Below, piece by piece: positions 14,855 through 22,195 of a stretch of DNA of 64,000 nt (position 1 is the stretch's first letter; each line of letters begins with the position of its first letter). The position numbers and the translations under genes are program-made. The notes beneath the pieces are model-generated. The model did not search any database and was not told the DNA's origin. It saw only the letters and a list, made by a program, of their open reading frames with translations. Source of the stretch: Deltaproteobacteria bacterium (GTDB lineage: Bacteria > Myxococcota_A > Polyangia > Polyangiales > Polyangiaceae); contig VGRJ01000003.1 in the NCBI GenBank assembly GCA_016875405.1, positions 1 to 64,000 on the forward strand, given 5' to 3'.

Positions 14855-17173
14855 ATGCGCATAGGATTCGGGATGCTCACGCTGCTCGGCGCGCTCCTCG
14901 CGAGCGGTGCGTGTGGCGACGAGGCGTCGAGCGAGGCGACCGCGACGAGCGGCGCGGGCGGCAGCTCCGCTGGGGGAGGCGCGGCCGAGGGCGGAGGTGG
15001 CGCGGCGCCGTCACCGTGGGCTTCTCCGAGGACCTGGGTACCCGCCTCCCCGTATGCCTGCCCGGAGCCCACGGGCAAGGACGACCTCGTCCTGGTGGGC
15101 CTCGAGCAGCTCGGCCTCGATCGCTCGCTCGGGATCCCGAAGTTGCTCTATCAGGGCGCAGGCGGCAACCTCGCAAGCGATCCGGCGCGGCGCTCGTTTT
15201 TTCATCAGCTCGAGGAGCACCCCTTCGAGCTCCCATGCTTCTCGGGCAACCTCGCGGCGCGCGCCGATCTCGCCGTCGCGTCCGACCATCCGCTGACCGC
15301 GCTCGTCGCCGATGCGGCCTCGAGCCTCGACCTCGTGCTGACCGTGGGCGGCACCTTCCCGCTCGGCGACGACGCTCCGCTCGCCGCAGCCATAGAGGCG
15401 CTCTTCGCCGGAGCCGACTACGACAAGGCGGCCGTCGAGACCGCGACCGCGACGCTCCCGACCGGGCTCGCCCGCTCGACGGCGACGATCCTCCGCGGCG
15501 CGATCGAGGCGCGCGCGCGACGCGACGAGGCGATCAACGTGCTCGTGCCGGGACCCCAAATGACCACGGTGTACAAGCGCGGCGCCGCGAGCTGGATCAT
15601 CGGTGGAGGGCCCGGCCTCAACCCGGATAAGCCCGCGTACGCCGGGCTCTTCAGCGCGACGCCCGAGGGCTACGGCAAGCTGTACGAAGGAGCGGCGCGG
15701 CTCGCACAAGCGATCGACGAGGCGGCGCTCGGCGCGCTCGGCCCGATGTCGGCGCCGTTCGAGTTCTACGTCGATACCCCGAGAGGCGCGATCCTCCTTC
15801 GAGGCGGCGGCGACGATGTCTACGATCCGTCGCTCGACGAGCGCCTGACCCGACCGCTGCTGCTCGTCCTCGACACCGGAGGCAACGACACCTATCGAAT
15901 CCCCGCAGGCGCCACGACCTCCGTCGAGCACGCCGTCGCGCTCCACGTCGACCTCGGCGGTGACGACACCTACACCTACGTCGAGAAACCCTCCGACAAG
16001 GACGCGCCGGGCCTCCTGCCCTCCGACATCGACGGTCGCTACGTCGGCGATGACAACTACGGCACCTACAGCCTTAGCCGCACCGCACGCCAGGGGGCGG
16101 GGATCCTGGGCTACGGTTACTTGCTCGATCTCGGCAGCGGCAAGGACACGTACCGCTCGCACCGCGTGAGCCAGGGCTTCGGCAACTTCGGCGTCGGCAT
16201 TCTGTGGGACGATGGAGGCGACGACGCCTACGAGGCGGAGAACGGCGCGCAGGGGAGCGGAGTCGTCGGCATCGGGCTCCTGCACGACGGGGGCGGCAAC
16301 GACACCTATCGTTCGTTTGGGACGTCGCAGGGCTTCGGGTGGGTCCTCTCGTTCGGCGCGCTCCACGACGCGTCCGGCGACGACCGCTACGAGCTCGTCG
16401 TCGACTCGCCGGTGATCTTGTTCTCGCCTCAGACCCCCGGCTACGCGAACTCGTCGCTTGGCCAGGGAGCGGCGTTCGGCTGGCGACGCGACGCGACCGG
16501 CACCCACCTCTCAGGAGGGATCGGGATGCTGCGCGATCGCAGCGGAAACGACCGCTACGACGGCGCGGTCTTCGTGCAAGGGACCGGCTACTGGATGGGC
16601 CTCGGTGTGCTCGCCGACGCGTCCGGAGATGACCGCTACAACGGGCTCTTCTACGCGCAGGGAGCGGGCGCACACTTTGCGCTTGGCGCGTTCCTCGAGG
16701 GCGGCGGCAACGACACCTACAACGTCGACCGGCCCGCGCAGGCGTCGTCCATCGGACTCGCTCACGATTTCTCGGTGACGTTCTTCGTCGAAGACGGCGG
16801 CGACGATCGCTACGTCGGCCCCGATCGCTCCGTCGGCGCGGCGAAGTGTCACGGCATGTCCTTCTTCGTCGAGAACGGCGGCGCGGATCGCTACGAGACG
16901 CACGATCGCGCCGTGGGCTACGCGACCGATTACGACGGCTCCGTCGGGTCGTGCGGCGACTCCACCAAGATCGGGACCTACGCCCTCTTCGTCGACGCGG
17001 CAGGCAAGGACATCTACGAGAAACCGATGACGCCCCCGAACGCCGACGACACGACCTGGGTCAACGACGATCCCCAGGATGACGACGCCCTCGAGCTCTC
17101 GGGGGGCGTCGACGCGAGTCAAGGGTCGACGTACGCGCACGCCTACGGCGCTGTTTACGAGAAGCGAAAGTGA
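14855..17173 (+). CDS. Large lipoprotein with about 13 G-x-D-x-Y repeats (beta-solenoid-like)
   Basis: 772 residues. A signal peptide with lipobox ASGAC and a Gly/Ser/Ala stalk leads into a mostly helical domain (residues about 60-300). The C-terminal 450 residues carry repeated loops of the form G-(G/S)-(N/D)-D-x-Y: GGDDVYD, GGNDTYR, GGDDTYT, SGKDTYR, GGDDAYE, GGNDTYR, SGDDRYE, SGNDRYD, SGDDRYN, GGNDTYN, GGDDRYV, GGADRYE and AGKDIYE. These alternate with G-rich strands such as QGFGNFGVGIL. The spacing and Asp content recall calcium-binding RTX/hemolysin-type nonapeptide or beta-solenoid repeats, but the motif is not the classical GGxGxDxUx. Probably a surface-exposed, perhaps Ca-binding structural protein; the function is unknown. 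Confidence 0.75.
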   Translation: MRIGFGMLTLLGALLASGACGDEASSEATATSGAGGSSAGGGAAEGGGGAAPSPWASPRTWVPASPYACPEPTGKDDLVLVGLEQLGLDRSLGIPKLLYQGAGGNLASDPARRSFFHQLEEHPFELPCFSGNLAARADLAVASDHPLTALVADAASSLDLVLTVGGTFPLGDDAPLAAAIEALFAGADYDKAAVETATATLPTGLARSTATILRGAIEARARRDEAINVLVPGPQMTTVYKRGAASWIIGGGPGLNPDKPAYAGLFSATPEGYGKLYEGAARLAQAIDEAALGALGPMSAPFEFYVDTPRGAILLRGGGDDVYDPSLDERLTRPLLLVLDTGGNDTYRIPAGATTSVEHAVALHVDLGGDDTYTYVEKPSDKDAPGLLPSDIDGRYVGDDNYGTYSLSRTARQGAGILGYGYLLDLGSGKDTYRSHRVSQGFGNFGVGILWDDGGDDAYEAENGAQGSGVVGIGLLHDGGGNDTYRSFGTSQGFGWVLSFGALHDASGDDRYELVVDSPVILFSPQTPGYANSSLGQGAAFGWRRDATGTHLSGGIGMLRDRSGNDRYDGAVFVQGTGYWMGLGVLADASGDDRYNGLFYAQGAGAHFALGAFLEGGGNDTYNVDRPAQASSIGLAHDFSVTFFVEDGGDDRYVGPDRSVGAAKCHGMSFFVENGGADRYETHDRAVGYATDYDGSVGSCGDSTKIGTYALFVDAAGKDIYEKPMTPPNADDTTWVNDDPQDDDALELSGGVDASQGSTYAHAYGAVYEKRK

Positions 17174-17183
17174 GCCTCGCCCG

Positions 17184-17855
17184 TCAACGTCGCAGGCGCG
17201 ACTCGACAGGCTCGCCGGCGATGCGCACCACGGCCTCGGCGTAAGCCTCGGCCGCCGCTTGACACGCATCAAGCTCTCCGGCGAGCCACGCCGCCGCGAA
17301 GTTCGTCTCGGTCGGCGGCGGAAAGATCTTGGCCGGGCGCACGTCCGCCGCCTTCAGCGCGGCGTCGAGCGCCATGGTCGCCTCGAGCGGCGGCGCGACG
17401 AGGTAGGCCATCGCCTCGCCCTCCGCGAGCCCAGCCTGCGCCGACAGGTAGCGCCCGAGCGACGCGACGACGTGAGGGAACACCGTCACCGTGCCGGCGT
17501 CGTCGGCCGTGTAGAAGCAGGCGTCGTGCTCGAGGCAGCGCAGCATCGCGCGGAGGCCGTGCTCGACCTCGTCGGGGTCGGGACCCGCGAGCACGCCGAG
17601 GATCTCACCCGAGAGCCTGCCGGAGGCGTGCGCGGCGCCGGCATAGAACGAGCGCGCGAACACCACGTCGACCGCGGCGTGCTTCGTCGCCTCGTCGAGC
17701 GCGACGTAGGTCGGGTCGTCCTGATCGCAGGTGACGAGCCCGAGCGAGGTGTGGCGCGCAGGGTCCGCACCGTACGCGGCGAGGAGCGCGGGGGAGGCCG
17801 CGGGGAGGCGCCTCACCGAGAGGACCTTCGGGACGATCGCCTCGAGCACGCTCAC
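17184..17855 (-). CDS. eutL: Ethanolamine microcompartment shell protein EutL
   Basis: 223 residues, the normal EutL length. The two tandem BMC-type domains contain the family signatures SLGLVTCDQDDPTYVALDEATK, VVFARSFYAGAAHASG, EILGVLAGPDPDEV and AYLVAPPLEATMALDAALKAADV, and PPPTETNFAAAWLAGE. EutL forms trimeric pseudohexameric shell tiles with a gated pore. Its ATG overlaps the eutC stop (ATGA), so it is the last gene of a eutB-eutC-eutL operon. No other shell protein (EutM, EutS, EutN, EutK) is in the window, which is unusual for a protein that normally builds a compartment. Confidence 0.95.
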   Translation of the reverse strand: MSVLEAIVPKVLSVRRLPAASPALLAAYGADPARHTSLGLVTCDQDDPTYVALDEATKHAAVDVVFARSFYAGAAHASGRLSGEILGVLAGPDPDEVEHGLRAMLRCLEHDACFYTADDAGTVTVFPHVVASLGRYLSAQAGLAEGEAMAYLVAPPLEATMALDAALKAADVRPAKIFPPPTETNFAAAWLAGELDACQAAAEAYAEAVVRIAGEPVESRLRR

Positions 17856-18766
17856 TTCGCCACCTCCACCAGCTTCACGCGCGGCTCGGGTGCGCGGTAG
17901 CCGCGCCCGCCCGCGTCGCCGAGCTCGCCTGCGAGCCCCGAGAGGTCGAGCCCGACGCCTGAAGTCCCTTGCGCGATCATCGCGCGCGCGAGGAGGCTCA
18001 GCCGACGCGCAGCCTCCGCGGGCGGCGTTCCGCGAGCGTGGATGTTCGACATCATGTTGCGATCACCGTCGGTCTTGCCGATCGTCGGCGCGTGCACGAG
18101 GTACGCCGAGAGGCCGTCGCCCGTGCCAAGGCCGGGGCGCTCGCCGAGCAGGATCGCCACGACCTTCGCGCCTGTCTCCTGCCCGATCTCGTCCTCGAGC
18201 CACACGCGCGCGAAGCGTGCACACACCGGCGTCCCCACGGTCAGGCCAAGCGCCTCGCACTCGCCGACGAAGTGCCGCAAGAGGTCGACGCCCGCGCCCA
18301 TGCACGCGACCGCCGAGAGCCCGTCGGCGAGGATCGGCTGCACGTTGGCGCCACGCCTCGCCTCGGCCCTCAGGCGCGCGAGCGAGGGCGCGTCCAGGCG
18401 GCGCCCGAGGTCGGGACGCAGCAAGAACTCGCGGTGCGTCGTAACGCGCGACTGCAGAGGGAGGAGCCCGTGTCGCGCCGCAAACTCCGCGGGTAGCTCG
18501 GTGTAGACCGCCTGATGCGCGACCGCGAGCTCGGCCTGAAATTGAAGCACGACATCGGTCGCGTAGCGCGTCCCGACGTGCCCGATGCCGACGAGCGCCG
18601 TCGTATGCTCGGCCGCCTCGGTGCCGTATCGACCGCGAGACGCCTGCGTCGGGAACACGCGGTGCGGCGGCGCCGGCACGAGCTCGAGCGGCGAAGGCGC
18701 AGGCATCGGCCGCTCGGCCTCGAGACGAGCACGCAGGCCGGCGACGAGCGCGCGCGTTCGGCTCAT
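17852..18766 (-). CDS. eutC: Ethanolamine ammonia-lyase small subunit
   Basis: 304 residues. EutC with EutB converts ethanolamine to acetaldehyde and ammonia using adenosylcobalamin. Family motifs include TALVGIGHVGTRYATDVVL (early region), DGLSAVACMGAGVDLL, and LLGERPGLGTGDGLSAYLV followed by TDGDRNMMSNIHARG near the C-terminus, the cobalamin-contact part of the subunit. The start at 18766 overlaps the eutB stop as ATGA, and the stop overlaps eutL in the same way, so the three subunits are translationally coupled. Confidence 0.95.
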   Translation of the reverse strand: MSRTRALVAGLRARLEAERPMPAPSPLELVPAPPHRVFPTQASRGRYGTEAAEHTTALVGIGHVGTRYATDVVLQFQAELAVAHQAVYTELPAEFAARHGLLPLQSRVTTHREFLLRPDLGRRLDAPSLARLRAEARRGANVQPILADGLSAVACMGAGVDLLRHFVGECEALGLTVGTPVCARFARVWLEDEIGQETGAKVVAILLGERPGLGTGDGLSAYLVHAPTIGKTDGDRNMMSNIHARGTPPAEAARRLSLLARAMIAQGTSGVGLDLSGLAGELGDAGGRGYRAPEPRVKLVEVAK

Positions 18767-20121
18767 CGAAGCGCCCCCGGATCGCCGAAGCGCTCGCCAG
18801 GTCCGCCATCCCAGATCCCCTTCGCGGCGAGCCACGCGTCGAACTCGGGGGCGGGCCGCTTGCCGAGCAGCGCCTGGAGCGACGGGATGTCGTGGTAGGA
18901 GGTCGACTGGTAGTTCAGCATGATGTCGTCGCCGACCGGCAAGCTCATGAGGTAGGTGCAGCCGCTCGAGGCGAGCAAGACCTTCAAGCCCTCGAGCTCG
19001 TCCTGGCTCATCGCCGCGTGGTAGGTGAAGCACGCGTCGCAGCCCATCGGCAGGCCGAGGAGCTTTCCCATGAAGTGATCCTCGAGCCCCGCGCGCGTGA
19101 TCTGCGGCCCATCCTCGAGGTACTCGGGGCCGATGAAGCCGACCACCGTGTTGACGATGAACGGAGCGTAGCGCCTCGCGAAGCCGTAGCAGCGAGCCTC
19201 GAGCGTCAGCTGATCGGCGCCGTGATGCGCAGCCGACGAGAGGGCCGACCCCTGCCCCGTCTCGAAGTACATGAAGTTCGGACCGCGGGCGTAGCGGCGG
19301 GCGCGCATCGCCTCGTACGCCTCGTCCATCAGCGCGAGCGAGATCCCGAACGCGCGGTTGCCCCCCTCGGTCCCAGAGAGCGACTGGAACATGAGGCCCA
19401 TCGGCGCGCCGAGCTCGAGGGCCTTCATCTGGACGGTGACGTGCGAGAGCACACAGGCTTGCGTCGGCACGCCGTTGCGCTCGATGACATCGGTCATCGC
19501 CTTCAGGATCTCGGCGGTCGACTCGGGGGTGTCCGTCGCCGGGTTCACGCCGAGGACCGCGTCGCCGCAGCCGTACGAGAGCCCCTCGCGGAGGCTCGCC
19601 AAGATCCCGGGCACGCTGTCGGCGGGGTGGTTCGGCTGAACGCGCGACGAGAGCCGCCCAGGCAGACCGAGCGTGTTGGTCGCGCGCACGACGATCTCGC
19701 ACTTCTTCGCGACGACCATGAGATCGAGGTTCGACATCAGCTTGCACACGGCCGCGGCCATCTCGGGCGTCAGCCCGCGCGCGACCGAGCGCAGCGTCGC
19801 GCCCGTCGTGCGCGTCTCGAGGAGCCACTCGCGAAACTGACCGACGGTGAGGTGCGCGACCGCGCGGAAGGCCTGCTCGTCGAGCGTGTCCTCCACCATC
19901 CGTGTGACCTCATCGGTCTCGTAAGGCACGACCGGGTGCTCGCGCAGCTCGCGTAAGGTCAGCTGCGACAAGACGGCGCGAGCCGCCACTCGCTCGACCG
20001 GATCGCGCGCCGCGATGCCGGCGAGGAGGTCTCCCGACTTCGGAGCGTTGGCCTTCGCGAGCACCTCCCTCACCGAGCCGAAGGCGTGCACGATACCGCG
20101 GAGGGTCGCCTGGAGTCGCAT
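18763..20121 (-). CDS. eutB: Ethanolamine ammonia-lyase large subunit
   Basis: 452 residues, the usual EutB length of about 450. The TIM-barrel catalytic subunit shows the N-terminal VREVLAKANAPKSGDLLAGI, then VQPNHPADSVPGILASLREG, GYGCGDAVLGVNPATD-like sequence, FQSLSGTEGGNRAFGI and YFETGQGSALSSAAHHGADQ, and CDACFTYHAAMSQDE. It forms the heterododecamer with EutC. ATG 20121 was chosen because family members begin with this short MxLxxxLxG segment; ATG 20136 and 20166 are alternatives. A TACGCT hexamer 16 nt before 20121 is a plausible -10. No EutA reactivase, EutH transporter, regulator or aldehyde dehydrogenase lies nearby, so those functions must be elsewhere. Confidence 0.95.
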   Translation of the reverse strand: MRLQATLRGIVHAFGSVREVLAKANAPKSGDLLAGIAARDPVERVAARAVLSQLTLRELREHPVVPYETDEVTRMVEDTLDEQAFRAVAHLTVGQFREWLLETRTTGATLRSVARGLTPEMAAAVCKLMSNLDLMVVAKKCEIVVRATNTLGLPGRLSSRVQPNHPADSVPGILASLREGLSYGCGDAVLGVNPATDTPESTAEILKAMTDVIERNGVPTQACVLSHVTVQMKALELGAPMGLMFQSLSGTEGGNRAFGISLALMDEAYEAMRARRYARGPNFMYFETGQGSALSSAAHHGADQLTLEARCYGFARRYAPFIVNTVVGFIGPEYLEDGPQITRAGLEDHFMGKLLGLPMGCDACFTYHAAMSQDELEGLKVLLASSGCTYLMSLPVGDDIMLNYQSTSYHDIPSLQALLGKRPAPEFDAWLAAKGIWDGGPGERFGDPGALR

Positions 20122-20302
20122 CGCAAGGACGGGCATGAGCGTAGGCCCCGCCGCCTCGGCCGGCAACGGCGACGGGCACCATCACGCGCGCACGGCGACC
20201 GAGCGGTCACGACCCTTGCCAGGAGCGGCGCGGGACGCTTCAATTCCGTGACGCGCCTCCCGCTCGAGCACGCGCCGCCCGTTCCCTCACCGAGAGGAAC
20301 CC

Positions 20303-22195
20303 ATGCAGCCTGTCTTTTCCCTGCGTTCCGACGCGCTCCCCCGAGGCACCGCGGTCGTCGGGTTCCGAGGGAGCGAAGCGCTCTCGAAGGCGTATCGGTT
20401 TTCGGTCTGGTTCACGGTGCCAAGCGAGCTCGTCGAGTTCGACATGGCGGACGTCGTCGGGGCGCGGGCGACCCTCGACCTCGGACAGACGACCGTGCTC
20501 GAGGCCCCTCACGTCGTTCATGGGGTGCTCGTGACCGTCGAGCTCGAGCTCGAGGCTCACGGGCGAGCGCTCTTTCGCGCGGAGCTCGTCCCCGCCGTCG
20601 AGCGCCTCGCGCACGTCCGTCATAGCCGCGTGTTCACCAACCTCACGGTTCCTGCGCTGCTCACCGAGGTTCTCCTCTCCGCGGGCTTCACGCCGGCCGA
20701 CTTCGTGCTTCGCCTCGAGGGCCGCTACCGCATCGAAGAGCACGTGTGCCAGTACCGCGAGAGCGATCTCGAGTTCCTCTCGCGCTGGATGGAGCGCGAG
20801 GGGATCTACGCGTTCTTCGAGCAGGGCGAGGAGCGGGAGCGCCTCGTCTTCGTCGACCATCACGCCTCGCACGACGCCTCGCGAGGGCGGCCCGTGCGCT
20901 ACCACCCCGTCGCGGCTCACGACGGCAGCGCCACCGAGTGCTTCGACGTCGTGAAGCTGCGACGGTCGTCCTTGCCCGGCGTGGTGCGGCTCGGAGACTA
21001 CGACTACCTGAAGCCCTCGCTCGCGCTCGCGGCGCTCGCGCCCGTCGCACCAGGCGCCATCGGTGAGGTGGTGGAACACGCGGGGCGCATCTTCCGGCCG
21101 GAGGAGGCCCAGCGGGTCGCCCTCTTGGTCGCCGAGGAGCTCCGCGCGCGCGAGGCGATCCTGCACGCGGGCGGCACCGTGCTGCATGTGCGGCCTGGCT
21201 ATCGAATCGCGGTGGAGGACCATCCGCGCGCCGCGCTGAATGGGGAGTACCTCGTCACCTCGCTCGAGCACGTCGGCAACCAGGGCGCGACCACCCCGGA
21301 ACTCCAGCAAATCACCGGCCTCGAGGGCGAACCGCTCTACCGCATCGAGCTGACGGGGATCCCCGCCGACACCCAGTTTCGCTCCGAGCGACGCACCCCT
21401 TGGCCGCGCATCTTCGGGCACGAGAACGGCGTCGTCGACGGTGAGGCCGAGAGCGATTACGCGCAGCTCGACGAGCACGGCCGGTATCGCATCAAGCTTC
21501 GCTTCGACGAGAGCGCGCTCGCGAGCGGCACCGCGTCGACCCTGGTTCGCATGGCGCAGCCTCACGGCGGCTCGGTGGAGGGGTTCCACTTCCCGCTCCG
21601 CAAGGGCACCGAGGTGCTCGTGTCGTTCCTCGGCGGCGACCCGGATCGCCCGGTGATCGCCGGCGTGCTCCCCAACGCGCACACGCCAAGCCCGGTGACG
21701 CGCATGAACCACACGACCAACGTGCTGCAGACCGGAGGCCGAAACCGGTTCGAGCTGGAGGACAAGAAGGGCGAGGAGCAGATCGCGCTCCAGACGCCGC
21801 ACACGAGCACGATGATCCGCTTGGGCCACCCCTACGAAGGACACAACCTGTTCTTCCAGACCGACGGCGCCTCGATGCACAAGATCGGGCTCGACTTGAA
21901 CCTCGAGGTCGGTGGAAACAAGAAGGAAATCATCCTGGGCAACTCGCTGAAGGTGAAGAAGGGGAGCTCGAAGTCGGTAAAGTCCGGGCACTCCGTCGAC
22001 GTCTTCTTCGGCTCGAAGGAGAGCTACTTCTTCGGCACGAAGCTCGACGTCTTCGCGGGCGCGCAGCTGAGCCTCAAGGCCGCCGCGCAGGCGGAGTTCT
22101 GGGCGACGCTGAAGCTCGACGTCGGACGCGGGGTGAAGATCGAGTCGGTCTCTCAGGTGTCGATCAAGCTGAGCGCGCTCCTGATCCACGGATGA
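20303..22195 (+). CDS. vgrG: VgrG spike protein, first gene of a DUF2169/pentapeptide/PAAR cassette
   Basis: 630 residues, shorter than the VgrG at 8 kb. N-terminal gp27-like region: FRGSEALSKAYRFSVWF, YRIEEHVCQYRESDLEFLSRW, MEREGIYAFFEQG. Middle: GRIFRPEEAQRVALLVAEEL, NGEYLVTSLEHVG. OB-fold: DEHGRYRIKLRFDE, LVRMAQPHGGSVEGFHFPLRKGTEVL (in two parts), GGDPDRPVIAGVLPNAHTPSPV. Stalk: GGRNRFELEDKKGEEQIALQ and a short beta-helix rich in KKG and FFGSK. A GAGAGGA ribosome binding site lies 4 nt before the ATG. The stop overlaps the next ATG (ATGA). The gene is divergent from eutB across 181 nt. Confidence 0.92.
   Translation: MQPVFSLRSDALPRGTAVVGFRGSEALSKAYRFSVWFTVPSELVEFDMADVVGARATLDLGQTTVLEAPHVVHGVLVTVELELEAHGRALFRAELVPAVERLAHVRHSRVFTNLTVPALLTEVLLSAGFTPADFVLRLEGRYRIEEHVCQYRESDLEFLSRWMEREGIYAFFEQGEERERLVFVDHHASHDASRGRPVRYHPVAAHDGSATECFDVVKLRRSSLPGVVRLGDYDYLKPSLALAALAPVAPGAIGEVVEHAGRIFRPEEAQRVALLVAEELRAREAILHAGGTVLHVRPGYRIAVEDHPRAALNGEYLVTSLEHVGNQGATTPELQQITGLEGEPLYRIELTGIPADTQFRSERRTPWPRIFGHENGVVDGEAESDYAQLDEHGRYRIKLRFDESALASGTASTLVRMAQPHGGSVEGFHFPLRKGTEVLVSFLGGDPDRPVIAGVLPNAHTPSPVTRMNHTTNVLQTGGRNRFELEDKKGEEQIALQTPHTSTMIRLGHPYEGHNLFFQTDGASMHKIGLDLNLEVGGNKKEIILGNSLKVKKGSSKSVKSGHSVDVFFGSKESYFFGTKLDVFAGAQLSLKAAAQAEFWATLKLDVGRGVKIESVSQVSIKLSALLIHG

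Noticed and set aside
20122-20302. Cobalamin riboswitch between eutB and vgrG
   Set aside because: The 181-nt region shows no recognisable B12-box or long conserved stem pattern; only a possible -10 (TACGCT) near eutB was seen.
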